From Clostridium amylolyticum (GTDB lineage: Bacteria > Bacillota > Clostridia > Clostridiales > Clostridiaceae), in assembly GCF_900142075.1 (NCBI RefSeq), contig NZ_FQZO01000008.1, positions 1-64,000 of the forward strand: a stretch of DNA of 64,000 nt, in the 5' to 3' direction. Positions 7,600 to 17,211 of this stretch are shown one piece after another; within the stretch, counting starts at the first letter, position 1; each line of letters opens with the position of its first letter. The notes beneath the pieces were generated by a model. It had not been told where the DNA came from. It worked only from the letters and a program-made list of their open reading frames with translations, and did not search any database. Both the position numbers and the translations under genes were made by a program.

Positions 7600-9024
7600 T
7601 TAGCTCTCCATATACATTTTCATTTTATTAAATGAATCTTTTAATCCTTTTCTTTTCAAAAAGACATAAGAAATTACAGCGAATAAATATAAAGCAAATC
7701 CTGCAATCGAATTAATATTCCAACCAATCAATACAAATAATACCGTTAAGGTTGTTTCGTATATTATATCTTTTATTACGTTGATTTTCAAAACTTCAGC
7801 AAGGTACTTCTCCGCTAATATACTTCTAATTGATATTGCAATTAAAATCGATAACACCGCTGCATTTAAGTTTCTAAAGATTACTGTTGTAAATATTGTT
7901 GAAATACCACTTAACAGTAAAACAATCATATTTACTCTCATGATGAATCTTTCTTTTCTAAGCGTTTTAAGGTAGGTATTAATTAATAATCCCATTTTCC
8001 CTTCATATAGACTTATAGGAAATAGCAAAGCCATAAATGCCAAACTATCAGCATAATTAGGTAACCATCTTGTGAGAAGAGCATTCATAGGGAAGTACAA
8101 CACTAGAATACCAAAAAGTATAACCATCAATATATCTCTAACAACTAGATAAAGTTGAGGCAAAGCTTCGACACTTAATTTTCTTAAAACAGGAAATATT
8201 ACAATTCCAGTAGCATTTATAAATAGCATTAATAAGTTTGAAACACTAAGTGTTAAGGAAATTTTCCCGAATGTTGATACATCCCAAGAATATTCAATTC
8301 CAAATCTTACAACTCCGATAATCAACATACTTGCAATATTAGCAAACATTAATTTTATACCTACTCTAATATTTTCAATTGTTTCAGTAAAGCTAAGGTT
8401 TAATGTATTTAGTTTATTAATAACAATATCCTTACATGCATATATTGCATATATTAGCGATAAAGTTTTTCCCATTAGATCTGCTACTATCATTACTCTG
8501 TATTCTCTTACCCCAATAAATAAAAACATTAAAATCAATATTATATATGAAACTCTGCTTATAATATTAATCTGAGCGTAGTTCTTTATTCTGTTAGTAG
8601 CTTGAAGAGTAAGTAACAGAACAGATAAAACATTGACAATTAGCGCGTTTAGCGCAACCATAATAAAGATGAACACTCTATCATTGTTATTAACAAATAA
8701 TATAGCTACTATAACTATAATTACAGCAATAAAAAATTGAAATATCATCATCATATAGAACTGAGATGAGAAAGTTTTCTTATCTAGATCACTATATTCT
8801 TCTCCTCCATATCTGAGGTATATTCCATCACTCCATCCGAAATGCAAAAACCCTACGTATGATGAATAAAATAAATATAGTTGCCAATATCCGTATTCCT
8901 CTACACCAACAAGTTTAGGAACTACTATTACTACAAGGGTTGAAATAATTAGCGATATTAAATTAGAAGAAATTGTATAAAAAAAATTTTTAATAAATTG
9001 AATTGCTTTATTTTCCAAATTCAC
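7600..9024 (-). CDS. Wzx-type polysaccharide flippase (first copy)
   Basis: A 474-residue integral membrane protein with about 12 hydrophobic segments, of the polysaccharide transporter family in the MOP superfamily. Such proteins flip undecaprenyl-linked repeat units across the membrane. The start is GTG at 9024, or TTG at 9018, which has better spacing from the GAGG upstream. It is the last gene of the 7.6-22 kb cluster, about 150 bp before the ISL3 remnant. Together with the polymerase at 12.6-14.1 kb it defines this as a Wzx/Wzy-dependent pathway. Family assignment rests on topology and context because Wzx proteins have little sequence conservation. Confidence 0.82.
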   Translation of the reverse strand: MNLENKAIQFIKNFFYTISSNLISLIISTLVVIVVPKLVGVEEYGYWQLYLFYSSYVGFLHFGWSDGIYLRYGGEEYSDLDKKTFSSQFYMMMIFQFFIAVIIVIVAILFVNNNDRVFIFIMVALNALIVNVLSVLLLTLQATNRIKNYAQINIISRVSYIILILMFLFIGVREYRVMIVADLMGKTLSLIYAIYACKDIVINKLNTLNLSFTETIENIRVGIKLMFANIASMLIIGVVRFGIEYSWDVSTFGKISLTLSVSNLLMLFINATGIVIFPVLRKLSVEALPQLYLVVRDILMVILFGILVLYFPMNALLTRWLPNYADSLAFMALLFPISLYEGKMGLLINTYLKTLRKERFIMRVNMIVLLLSGISTIFTTVIFRNLNAAVLSILIAISIRSILAEKYLAEVLKINVIKDIIYETTLTVLFVLIGWNINSIAGFALYLFAVISYVFLKRKGLKDSFNKMKMYMES

Positions 9025-9076
9025 AACCTCACACCTTTAATGAGTAATTGCCTTTTTAATGTTCCTATAATCAGAG

Positions 9077-10396
9077 TTATAATCTCCAATAACTGTAACC
9101 CTTTTTTTCAATTTCATTTCGATTCAAAATGCTCTTAACATCGATAAGAACTTTCTCGCCATTCTCAAACTCTCCATATAAAGAATCGATTTCATCCCAA
9201 CTCATCTGTTTGAAAGAATCATGAGCTACTGCTAACACAAGGCAATCAGCATCATTTACTTCTCTGATATCTTTTAAATCAATACCATATTCATGTTTAG
9301 CCTCAATGACATCAGCTACTGGATCTATTACTAATGGCTCTATACCATATTCTCTAAGGCTTTCAATAATATCTACCACTTTAGAATTCCTTGTATCCGG
9401 CGTATTTTCTTTAAATGTAATTCCTAGTATTACAACTTTAGACTGTCTTACTACCTTATTTGCCAAAATAAGTTTCTTGATAATTGCATCGGCAACGAAT
9501 TTACCCATACCATCATTAATTTTACGTCCTGATAAAATAATCTGGCTATGGTATCCCAACTTCTCGGCTTCATAAACAAAATAATAAGGATCTACTCCTA
9601 TACAATGTCCCCCAACAAGTCCTGGGGTAAATTTGAGCGCATTCCACTTTGTGTTCATGGCCTCAAGGACTTCCTTTGTATCGATACCCATACGATCGAA
9701 CACCATTGCAAGCTCATTCATAAAGGCGATATTTATATCGCGTTGGCTATTCTCAACTACCTTAGCAGCTTCAGCTACCTTAATAGATGCAGCTCTATGA
9801 ACACCAGCTTCTATAACTAACTCATATACTTTAGCAATTTCATCAAGACTTTCTAGATCCATCCCAGATACAATCTTAATGATATTCTCAAGTCTGTGTA
9901 CTTTATCTCCTGGATTAATTCTTTCTGGCGAGTATCCAATTTTGAAATCTACACCGCACTTTAACCCAGACTCTTTCTCTAATAACGGAACACAAATATC
10001 TTCAGTTACTCCTGGATACACTGTTGACTCATAAACAACAATAGAACCTTTAGTCAAATTACGACCAACTATTCTGCTTGCACCTTCTACTGGTGAAAGA
10101 TCTGGTGTCTTATCTGAATTAATTGGTGTTGGTACAGCTATAATATGAAATTTAGCTTCTCTTAATTTGGTTTCATCTGATGTGAAAACTACAGTAGTTT
10201 TCTTAATCTCGTCATCTCCTACTTCATTTGTTGGGTCAATTCCAGATTTATATAGGTCGATTTTCTTTGTATTAAGATCAAAACCTATTACATCAACTTT
10301 TTTAGCAAAAGCCACCGCTATTGGCATTCCAACATAACCCAATCCAATGACAGCAACTTTTTCCTGTCTGTTTAGTAACGCATTATATAAACTCAT
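9077..10396 (-). CDS. UDP-N-acetylhexosamine 6-dehydrogenase (TviB/WbpA type)
   Basis: An NAD-dependent nucleotide-sugar dehydrogenase of 439 residues, oxidising C6 of a UDP-HexNAc to the uronic acid. The Rossmann motif VAVIGLGYVGMPIA is near the N-terminus, the substrate segment ESTVYPGVTED near residue 130, and the catalytic Cys lies in GGHCIGVDPYY near residue 270. The GVDPYY form is closer to TviB/WbpA than to WecC (AVDPW). I start at ATG 10396, which has a strong GAGAGG upstream, rather than at the longer ATG at 10435. With the 2-epimerase at 14.2 kb it may give a ManNAcA- or GlcNAcA/GalNAcA-type residue; the exact sugar cannot be read from sequence. Confidence 0.88.
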   Translation of the reverse strand: MSLYNALLNRQEKVAVIGLGYVGMPIAVAFAKKVDVIGFDLNTKKIDLYKSGIDPTNEVGDDEIKKTTVVFTSDETKLREAKFHIIAVPTPINSDKTPDLSPVEGASRIVGRNLTKGSIVVYESTVYPGVTEDICVPLLEKESGLKCGVDFKIGYSPERINPGDKVHRLENIIKIVSGMDLESLDEIAKVYELVIEAGVHRAASIKVAEAAKVVENSQRDINIAFMNELAMVFDRMGIDTKEVLEAMNTKWNALKFTPGLVGGHCIGVDPYYFVYEAEKLGYHSQIILSGRKINDGMGKFVADAIIKKLILANKVVRQSKVVILGITFKENTPDTRNSKVVDIIESLREYGIEPLVIDPVADVIEAKHEYGIDLKDIREVNDADCLVLAVAHDSFKQMSWDEIDSLYGEFENGEKVLIDVKSILNRNEIEKKGYSYWRL

Positions 10397-10436
10397 TTTT
10401 TTACCTCTCTTTAGTTTTATAAGTGTACATTTCAAA

Positions 10437-10480
10437 ATTAATTCTATTCTACTTCTTAATTAATTCTATTCTACTTCTTA
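10437..10480. repeat. 22-bp perfect tandem duplication at a gene end
   Basis: Two adjacent 22-bp copies (10437-10458 and 10459-10480), each containing attctattctacttctta. The second copy spans the last codons and TAG stop of the glycosyltransferase gene; the first lies just downstream, so the duplication recreates a stop-codon region after the gene. It looks like a recent slippage event with no effect on the protein. Confidence 0.9.
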
Positions 10481-11334
10481 ATTTTATAAAATTTCAAGGC
10501 CAAATATTGTGTTGAGTATAATAATCTTGCTAGAATTTCTACACTAGTATCATTTTCCCAATTTCGATAGATTAAGTCAATTATCTTGTAGTTAAAGTCT
10601 GCAATAGCAAATATGGCTTTTATGATAGCTGGGATTTTCTTCCCATTATAATATTTATCACTTTGCTTTAAATAATTGTACATGTTCGACTTAACATATA
10701 GGTGATTCCTAGCTTTTAAAGTAGCATTCGTCCCACGCATTCTTACAAGTGATAAAGGTTCAGAAATAACTCCAACAGAATAATTTGCTGCAAGTTGACT
10801 CCACATGAAACCATCTTGCCCAAATCTCATAGTCTCTGAAAACCGCTTTGTTGGATTCTCAAGTGCTACCCTTTTTACCATCACAGTTGGAGTTGCTATT
10901 GGGTTATAGGCAAGACATTTGGGAAAAATCATTCCAGAATAGCAACTGTTATCGACCAATTCCTCATTTTTATTTTCATAAAATTTGATGTATGAACTGT
11001 GACACCATTGAAGGTTATTATCTTTCATATATTGGATTTGCTTGGATAGTTTATTTTTTACAAACAAATCATCAGAATCTAAAAAAGCTATATACTCACC
11101 CACTGCTAAATCTATACCATTGTTTCTAGCTTTTCCCGGTCCTTGATTTGGCTGTTCTATTATTCTAATTGCATTATTACTGTTAACGAATCTACTTTTA
11201 TCTATAATTTCATTAGAACCATCATTTACAATTATAACTTCATATGATAAGTGCGGTGATTCATTTATACTATTAATCGCATCATATAGCCAATTTACAT
11301 TATTGTAAAAAGGTACTATAACACTAACATCCAT
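10471..11334 (-). CDS. Family 2 glycosyltransferase
   Basis: A 287-residue cytosolic GT-A fold enzyme. The N-terminus VSVIVPFYNN leads into the nucleotide-binding EVIIVNDGSN and the metal-binding FLDSDDLF near residue 90. An acceptor-domain signature follows near residue 180 (FGQDGFMWSQLA). I place the start at ATG 11334 behind AGGTGAAGAA rather than at the upstream ATG at 11355. No membrane anchor is obvious. It probably adds one sugar to the lipid-linked repeat unit of the Wzx/Wzy polymer; donor and linkage are not predictable. Confidence 0.85.
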   Translation of the reverse strand: MDVSVIVPFYNNVNWLYDAINSINESPHLSYEVIIVNDGSNEIIDKSRFVNSNNAIRIIEQPNQGPGKARNNGIDLAVGEYIAFLDSDDLFVKNKLSKQIQYMKDNNLQWCHSSYIKFYENKNEELVDNSCYSGMIFPKCLAYNPIATPTVMVKRVALENPTKRFSETMRFGQDGFMWSQLAANYSVGVISEPLSLVRMRGTNATLKARNHLYVKSNMYNYLKQSDKYYNGKKIPAIIKAIFAIADFNYKIIDLIYRNWENDTSVEILARLLYSTQYLALKFYKIKK

Positions 11335-11369
11335 TTCTTCACCTTCTTCCTTCACAAATAGAAAACACC

Positions 11370-12650
11370 TTATTCATCTATTTTTCCTCGTCCATTTAAA
11401 ATGATATTTGAAATATAATTCGGATTAGCTTTGTAAAAGATTTTTTGTACTTCTTCAAATGTTTTCTTATGAGTTTTTTTAGAAATACAAAATTCTATCA
11501 AGCTTGAAATCTCTGAATCCATAATTTCTTTATTTTGATCTATACAATATCCAATTTCATAATCTTTAAGCATTGAAATAACTCTATCGTCATCTGAGTG
11601 ATAAAAATGAATTATCGGCTTACCAGATGACATATACTCGAATATTTTGCTTGGTATCAATGTGGTATCGGTATTGCCAATGGAAAGTAAAATATCACTC
11701 TGTTTAATCTTTGATAATGCAAGATTGCTCTCTACCTGACCATGATTAATGATGTTATCAGGATACTCCTTGTTGTAGTAATTAACTTCATCTATACCAT
11801 TGCCTAATACATAGAAATGAAATCTAAATTTATTGTTTTTTTTGATTATTTTCGAAATAATTTTTAGAGTAGTTGATACTGGTCTAACTGCCTTATCAAG
11901 AACACCTGTATAAGTAATCTCAATATAATCATCATTGGCCACTTCATTAGTAATAGCTATTCCAGAAAAATGATCGATAATTAAAGGATGTTCTACATGG
12001 ATTAGCTTTTCATCATATTGAGAAAAATGTTCTTTCATTTTTTGTAACCAAGAATCAACATAAAGTACTTTAGTTGAACTCTTAATCATTTGTTCTTCAA
12101 GCAAAAGGTTGTATTTATACTTGGCTTTTTTGTTCAATTGATTTCTGTGAAGCGTTGGACTGTCAGCAAATTTATCAAATAAAAAAGGAATTATCTGAAC
12201 CTTTCTATTAATCTTATCCTTATATTCTTGTGCGGCCACTACTGCCTCAAATGGGTAGCATGTAGGGATAATAAGATCAACATTATCAACACTTAATAAT
12301 GCATCAAAGTACTCTTTAACTAAAGGTTTCTCTATAGTATGTTTTGAAATAATAATTCTTAAGTATCCTGCTATTCTTAACAAATAGAGTCTAGTTTTAT
12401 TAATCAGAGTAGCAATTTTATTATTCGTGTTTTGTGCTAGGATTCTATCTCTACTCATCATAGAGCTTGTTCTTATCCTTACAATTTTCTGCCCTTCAAA
12501 ATAAACTTCATTACTTAAGTTGATAGTGGTCATATTTGAAATAACTATAATCTCATTTTCATTCTTTAATTCATTTACAAGGTTATATACACATTTTCCA
12601 ATTGCTGAAAAAAAAGGATAGTAACTACTTGTTAAGAACACTATTTTCAT
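11370..12650 (-). CDS. Family 4-like glycosyltransferase
   Basis: A 426-residue GT-B fold enzyme. The N-terminus KIVFLTSSYYPFFSAIG matches the acceptor-binding domain of GT4 enzymes, and the C-terminal nucleotide-sugar site is seen in IPSKIFEYMSSGKPII near residue 330. I start at ATG 12650 with GGGGAC 7 nt upstream; the longer in-frame start at 12674 lies inside the preceding gene. The first 26 bp overlap the polymerase gene, suggesting coupled translation. It probably acts on the repeat unit of the capsule; substrate unknown. Confidence 0.82.
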   Translation of the reverse strand: MKIVFLTSSYYPFFSAIGKCVYNLVNELKNENEIIVISNMTTINLSNEVYFEGQKIVRIRTSSMMSRDRILAQNTNNKIATLINKTRLYLLRIAGYLRIIISKHTIEKPLVKEYFDALLSVDNVDLIIPTCYPFEAVVAAQEYKDKINRKVQIIPFLFDKFADSPTLHRNQLNKKAKYKYNLLLEEQMIKSSTKVLYVDSWLQKMKEHFSQYDEKLIHVEHPLIIDHFSGIAITNEVANDDYIEITYTGVLDKAVRPVSTTLKIISKIIKKNNKFRFHFYVLGNGIDEVNYYNKEYPDNIINHGQVESNLALSKIKQSDILLSIGNTDTTLIPSKIFEYMSSGKPIIHFYHSDDDRVISMLKDYEIGYCIDQNKEIMDSEISSLIEFCISKKTHKKTFEEVQKIFYKANPNYISNIILNGRGKIDE

Positions 12651-14142
12651 GATCAGTCCCCACTTTATTTTCATGTATCATCACATTTCGCTTTGAAATT
12701 AATTTATTCACTAATTTAATAAGAGCAATGGGGAAAACAGCGAAATACAGTATTTCTTTTCCAACTGTCATCATTTCACTTCGAATCACCCAAATTACAA
12801 CTGTAAATAAATAAATTGAAAAGAAAAAGTTCAGTTTGTTTATTTTTTTTGTTTTCAGACTCAAAATATTATTTAACTTGTGTAAAAAAACACCTATAAG
12901 TGGAAAGGTAACATAACCAAAATATCCAAAGTTATAATATATTTCAGCCACAAATGATCCTCCTACTCCTCCTAAGGTCCCTTGTCTTATAAATGGACTT
13001 ACTATTCCTTCAAGAGTTCCATCAATTAGACCCGGATTAATATCCCAAAATACATTAGGAATCATTAACAGGAAAAAATTCAAGATACTCTTCCCATTGT
13101 AGAATGGTATAGCACTTGGAACTTTATCAATTATGGTCGCAGGAACTAAGAGCGTAATTCCAAATTCCCCAAACATATCTCTGATAAACTCTAGAAGATC
13201 TAAATTCAATATCAAATTAGATATTATTTCTATGATATTACCCGTGTTCAAGTATGCTCTTACTTGAGAGATTATTGCTAAGATAAAAATCATAATAAAC
13301 CCAAAAATTAATATTTTAACTAACTTTTTTCCAGTTATTGGGCTAATTAAATTATGCCATATTAGAATATACCCAAGTAAATAAATACTATTTTCACCTC
13401 GTCTACCGAGAATGAATACAATTATTATATAAATAAAAAATATCCCTGAGTAAATATACCATTTTTTTTTCTTGTGGGAATTTGCAATCAATAGAATAAA
13501 TAAACTTGGAATAAAAAAACCGGCTGTAATTCCTATCAATCCACCATTAACAGCTATAGTGTTCGATGCAATAAATAACCCTATATATCCATGCTCTAAT
13601 ACAGCCTTTAAACTATTGGAAATCAAAATCAATGTAGGTATAGTTGAAATAATTAAAAGAAAAAATCCTACTATATTCATAGCCATTGTATAGTCATAAT
13701 TTTCCTTAAAAAACTTTTTAGATATAGCGATTTTCTTTTTAAATAATATTGCCCCTATATGAATCAACAAGTATGCAACCAAAACATAAAGTAGTGTTTT
13801 GTTTAAAAGTGCATATGGATACATTTCTATAGAATGAACTTTCAATCTTGTATTTTCATTAGTTAACAATAATGCTATAGGTTGACCTAAGTAAAAAAGC
13901 ACTGAAAAGGCCATGAAAAAAGAATATAAGTTTATAAAGTTCTTCTCAAAACGATGCCATGTTAATATAATCCAAACAAAAATAACTATCCCACTAATTG
14001 TAAAAAGATGAAATGACGATTCTTGATCATGAGTATTTAAATGGATCATAAATAAAATTGCTATTAAAACACATGACATCATCACGATCAAGATTTTTTC
14101 AAGTAAAAATTCGTTTCTATGAACTACTCCATTATTCTTCAT
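12625..14142 (-). CDS. Wzy-like repeat-unit polymerase
   Basis: A 505-residue, highly hydrophobic protein with about 12 predicted membrane spans and a longer hydrophilic stretch near residues 330-400 (FNGKSILNFF-like region through GGVGGSFVAEIYYNFGYFG), the place where Wzy polymerases carry their large periplasmic loop. The GSFVAEIYYNFGY segment resembles the conserved patch in O-antigen ligase/polymerase-like and oligosaccharide repeat-unit polymerase families. It would join flipped repeat units on the outer face of the membrane. It is the only polymerase candidate in the window and pairs with the flippase at 7.6-9.0 kb. Confidence 0.78.
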   Translation of the reverse strand: MKNNGVVHRNEFLLEKILIVMMSCVLIAILFMIHLNTHDQESSFHLFTISGIVIFVWIILTWHRFEKNFINLYSFFMAFSVLFYLGQPIALLLTNENTRLKVHSIEMYPYALLNKTLLYVLVAYLLIHIGAILFKKKIAISKKFFKENYDYTMAMNIVGFFLLIISTIPTLILISNSLKAVLEHGYIGLFIASNTIAVNGGLIGITAGFFIPSLFILLIANSHKKKKWYIYSGIFFIYIIIVFILGRRGENSIYLLGYILIWHNLISPITGKKLVKILIFGFIMIFILAIISQVRAYLNTGNIIEIISNLILNLDLLEFIRDMFGEFGITLLVPATIIDKVPSAIPFYNGKSILNFFLLMIPNVFWDINPGLIDGTLEGIVSPFIRQGTLGGVGGSFVAEIYYNFGYFGYVTFPLIGVFLHKLNNILSLKTKKINKLNFFFSIYLFTVVIWVIRSEMMTVGKEILYFAVFPIALIKLVNKLISKRNVMIHENKVGTDHENSVLNK

Positions 14143-14197
14143 ATATCAACATCCTTAGAATTTTTTATTCTCTATCAACTTTAAAATTGATGCATTA

Positions 14198-15322
14198 CTA
14201 TTTCCTCCACACCATCTTATTCACTATTCCTGTATAGCTCTGAATCAATTTGACAACCTTAGTGCTTACATTTTCATCTACATAATTCGGGACGTCTTCT
14301 CCAATATCTCCTTGAGCGTTCATCTCCACAGCCATATCTACTGCTTGAAGAACTTGCTCCGTAGTTATACTGCCAATTACCATATTCCCCTTATCCAATG
14401 CTTCTGGTCTCTCTGTACTTGTTCTTACTGATACAGCGGGAAACTTAAAATAAGAAGCTTCTTCTGCAATTGTACCACTATCAGACACAACACAGAATGA
14501 GTTCTGCTGAAGATGATTGTAATCAGCAAATCCAAATGGCTGTAAGCTTCTCACATTAGGATGAAACTTAAATCCTCTTTGTTCAATAAACTTCTTACTT
14601 CTCGGGTGAGTACTATAGATAACTGGAAGATCATAATTTTGAGCCATGGCATTCACAGCATTCATTAACGCCATAAAATTATCTTCATTATCTATGTTTT
14701 CTTCACGGTGAGCTGATAATAAGATATACTTTCCTTTTTCTAGTTCTAATGTCTCGAGTACTTTACTTGTATCGATTTTTTCTTTACTCACCTTTAATAC
14801 TTCCGCCATTGGTGAACCTACTACATAAGTTCTTTCTTTAGGAACACCTTCCCAATTCAAATAATTTCTAGCATGTTCTGTATAGCAAAGATTCACATCA
14901 CTTGTATGATCAACAATTCTTCTATTGATCTCTTCTGGAAGGTTTTCATCAAAACATCTGTTCCCAGCTTCCATGTGAAAAATCGGAATTTTAAGCCTCT
15001 TAGCAGAAATTACACTTAGGCATGAATTAGTATCTCCAAGAACAAGTACTGCATCTGGTTGTTCTTGAACCATGATTTCATATGATTTAGCTAGTACATT
15101 TCCCATAGTTTGACCTAAATTTTCACCTACAACATTAAGATAAAAGTTAGGTTCTCTAATGCCTAGATTCTCGAAGAACACTTGATTTAACTCATAGTCA
15201 TAATTCTGACCTGTATGAACCAATATATGTTCAAAGTATTTATCACTTTTCTTTATAACTTCAGAAAGCTTTATAATTTCAGGGCGAGTACCCACTATTG
15301 TCATTAATTTTAATTTCTTCAT
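14198..15322 (-). CDS. Non-hydrolysing UDP-HexNAc 2-epimerase (WecB/FnlC type)
   Basis: A 374-residue enzyme of the UDP-GlcNAc 2-epimerase superfamily. Recognisable segments are IVGTRPEIIKL at the N-terminus, VLVLGDTNS near residue 95, HMEAGNR near residue 118 and SDSGTIAEEA near residue 285, where the UDP-binding Ser-Asp-Ser-Gly lies. Directly behind a FnlA-like dehydratase/5-epimerase and a reductase, it most likely catalyses the last step to UDP-L-FucNAc or UDP-L-QuiNAc, like Cap5G/WbjD. Conversion of UDP-GlcNAc to UDP-ManNAc for the dehydrogenase at 9-10.4 kb is an alternative. The gap to the upstream gene is 12 bp. Confidence 0.88.
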   Translation of the reverse strand: MKKLKLMTIVGTRPEIIKLSEVIKKSDKYFEHILVHTGQNYDYELNQVFFENLGIREPNFYLNVVGENLGQTMGNVLAKSYEIMVQEQPDAVLVLGDTNSCLSVISAKRLKIPIFHMEAGNRCFDENLPEEINRRIVDHTSDVNLCYTEHARNYLNWEGVPKERTYVVGSPMAEVLKVSKEKIDTSKVLETLELEKGKYILLSAHREENIDNEDNFMALMNAVNAMAQNYDLPVIYSTHPRSKKFIEQRGFKFHPNVRSLQPFGFADYNHLQQNSFCVVSDSGTIAEEASYFKFPAVSVRTSTERPEALDKGNMVIGSITTEQVLQAVDMAVEMNAQGDIGEDVPNYVDENVSTKVVKLIQSYTGIVNKMVWRK

Positions 15323-15334
15323 TACACTTTCCCC

Positions 15335-16189
15335 CTATTTGAAATAGTGTGGATATAGTTCTTTGTGATTATCAATCCACTCTTTCATTTCTGCTACCAT
15401 AACTTCATAACTAGGTACTTCAAAAGAAAAATCTCTTCTGTTATTAACTAAAGATTTGTCCAGTAAAAGCTTATTGCTTGGTAAAATCTCAATTTGATCA
15501 TCTTTCATATATTTATTGAAGAGTTTAAGCAACTCATACTTGCTAATAGTTTCATTATTAACCAGATTGTAAAGGCCGGTTAGGTTTTCTTTTAATGCCT
15601 GTTCCATTGCTTTTGCTAAGGTTAATGTGGTTACACCCGTCCATATGGCTTTAGCAAAACCATTTATCTGGCCATCCTGTTTCATGAACCAATTAAAAAG
15701 ACCTATTCCCCTTTCACTCATATCAGGACCAATAATTGAATTCCTGAATGTAAGGTCTTTATTATTTTCTAGTTCGCCTAACGCTTTTGATTTATCATAA
15801 AAGGTCTCTCCATCTCTGAATGATGTCTCTGAGTAACCACCAGTCTTTCCAGAAAAAACACAGTCCGTACTCATATGAATAACTCTCGTCTTCATCTCTT
15901 TAGTTAAATTGCTTAAGAAATGAGGCAAATAACTATTTAATAAAACCGCATTTGATTTGTTATCTTCTGCGTCCTTATTTAAGATTCCTATTGCATTTAT
16001 AATTGCATCATATTGACCTTCATTGATAATGTTCTTTAAGCTCTTAAAATCTGTGATGTTACCATTTATGTTCTTGCAATAATCTACTTTGCTACGACTA
16101 AATGCAGTTACATCATAACCAGCTTCCTTAAAATATATTGAAATAGTATGACCTGCCATGCCTGTTCCGCCTAGGACTAAAATCTTCAT
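15335..16189 (-). CDS. RmlD-like NDP-4-ketosugar reductase
   Basis: A 284-residue SDR enzyme. The Rossmann motif VLGGTGMAGHTI is at the N-terminus, STDCVFSG near residue 107, and the catalytic Tyr-Lys sits in FYDKSKALGE near residue 135. It lies between a FnlA-like dehydratase/5-epimerase (start and stop overlap) and a 2-epimerase, the place of WbjC/Cap5F. It is about 85 residues shorter than Cap5F/WbjC and has no C-terminal cupin domain, which makes C3 epimerisation less certain. The pathway could therefore end at UDP-L-QuiNAc (WbvB/WbvR/WbvD logic) rather than UDP-L-FucNAc. This is inferred from family knowledge, not shown by the sequence. Confidence 0.8.
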   Translation of the reverse strand: MKILVLGGTGMAGHTISIYFKEAGYDVTAFSRSKVDYCKNINGNITDFKSLKNIINEGQYDAIINAIGILNKDAEDNKSNAVLLNSYLPHFLSNLTKEMKTRVIHMSTDCVFSGKTGGYSETSFRDGETFYDKSKALGELENNKDLTFRNSIIGPDMSERGIGLFNWFMKQDGQINGFAKAIWTGVTTLTLAKAMEQALKENLTGLYNLVNNETISKYELLKLFNKYMKDDQIEILPSNKLLLDKSLVNNRRDFSFEVPSYEVMVAEMKEWIDNHKELYPHYFK

Positions 16190-17211
16190 TATCTTCCCTC
16201 CCAGTTTTTTAACTCTTCCTGGATATAATCAAGCTTTAGAAGTTTCTCCTTAATCTGTTCAACGTTGAGCCTCTCTGTATTGTGTGAGTTATAATCTTCT
16301 ACTTGCTGAAGCTCTTCATTTCCTTCGACAAAGTATTTATCATAATTTAAATCTCTTTTATCAGCAGGAACTCTATAGAACCCGCCCATGTCTTGTGCGC
16401 CGACATATTCTTCCTTCGTTAAAAGCGTTTCGTATAACTTCTCTCCGTGACGAGTACCGATAATTTTAATCTCATTATCAGCATTAAATAGTTCTTTAAC
16501 AGCTTGAGCTAAATCTCCAATTGTTGATGCAGGAGCTTTTTGAACCATAATATCCCCTGCTTCAGCATTCTCAAATGCAAACGCCACAAGTTCAACCGCT
16601 TCTTCTAAACTCATCAAAAATCTTGTCATGTTTGGATCTGTTACTGTCAAAGGTTGTCCATTTCTAATTTGATCTACAAATAGTGGGATAACTGAACCTC
16701 TTGAGGCCATAACATTTCCGTACCTAGTACCACAGATTAATGTTCTCTCTGGATCTACTGTTTTTGATTTTGCTACGAAAACTTTCTCCATCATGGCTTT
16801 TGATATTCCCATTGCGTTAATCGGGTACGCTGCTTTATCAGTCGACAAACAGATAACCTTCTTAATACCCATTTCAATTGCTCCAGTAAGAACATTGTCT
16901 GTGCCCATTACATTCGTCTTGACAGCTTCAAGAGGAAAGAATTCACACGATGGTACTTGCTTAAGTGCAGCTGCATGAAAGACATAATCAACTCCATGAA
17001 TTGCATTCTTAACGCTAGCCAAGTCTCTAACGTCACCTATATAGAATTTCAATTTATCGTTTTTGTATTGTTTTCTCATATCATCCTGTTTCTTTTCATC
17101 ACGAGAAAAAATACGTATTTCTTTTACACCTGTATATAAGAATCTCTTCATAACAGCATTTCCAAAAGAGCCTGTCCCACCTGTAATCAATAATGTTTTG
17201 TCCTTAAACAT
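16189..17211 (-). CDS. UDP-GlcNAc 4,6-dehydratase/5-epimerase (FnlA/CapE/WbjB type)
   Basis: A 340-residue soluble SDR of the polysaccharide-biosynthesis CapD/FnlA family. The NAD-binding motif LLITGGTGSFGNA is at the N-terminus, followed by HAAALKQVP near residue 85 and STDKAAYPINAMGISKAMME near residue 125, with Met in place of the usual catalytic Tyr as in this family. I start at ATG 17211 behind GGAGATAGGG, not at the 34-codon-longer upstream ATG. Family enzymes make the UDP-2-acetamido-2,6-dideoxy-L-arabino-hexos-4-ulose intermediate for L-FucNAc or L-QuiNAc. It overlaps the glycosyltransferase upstream by 8 bp and the reductase downstream. Confidence 0.9.
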   Translation of the reverse strand: MFKDKTLLITGGTGSFGNAVMKRFLYTGVKEIRIFSRDEKKQDDMRKQYKNDKLKFYIGDVRDLASVKNAIHGVDYVFHAAALKQVPSCEFFPLEAVKTNVMGTDNVLTGAIEMGIKKVICLSTDKAAYPINAMGISKAMMEKVFVAKSKTVDPERTLICGTRYGNVMASRGSVIPLFVDQIRNGQPLTVTDPNMTRFLMSLEEAVELVAFAFENAEAGDIMVQKAPASTIGDLAQAVKELFNADNEIKIIGTRHGEKLYETLLTKEEYVGAQDMGGFYRVPADKRDLNYDKYFVEGNEELQQVEDYNSHNTERLNVEQIKEKLLKLDYIQEELKNWEGR

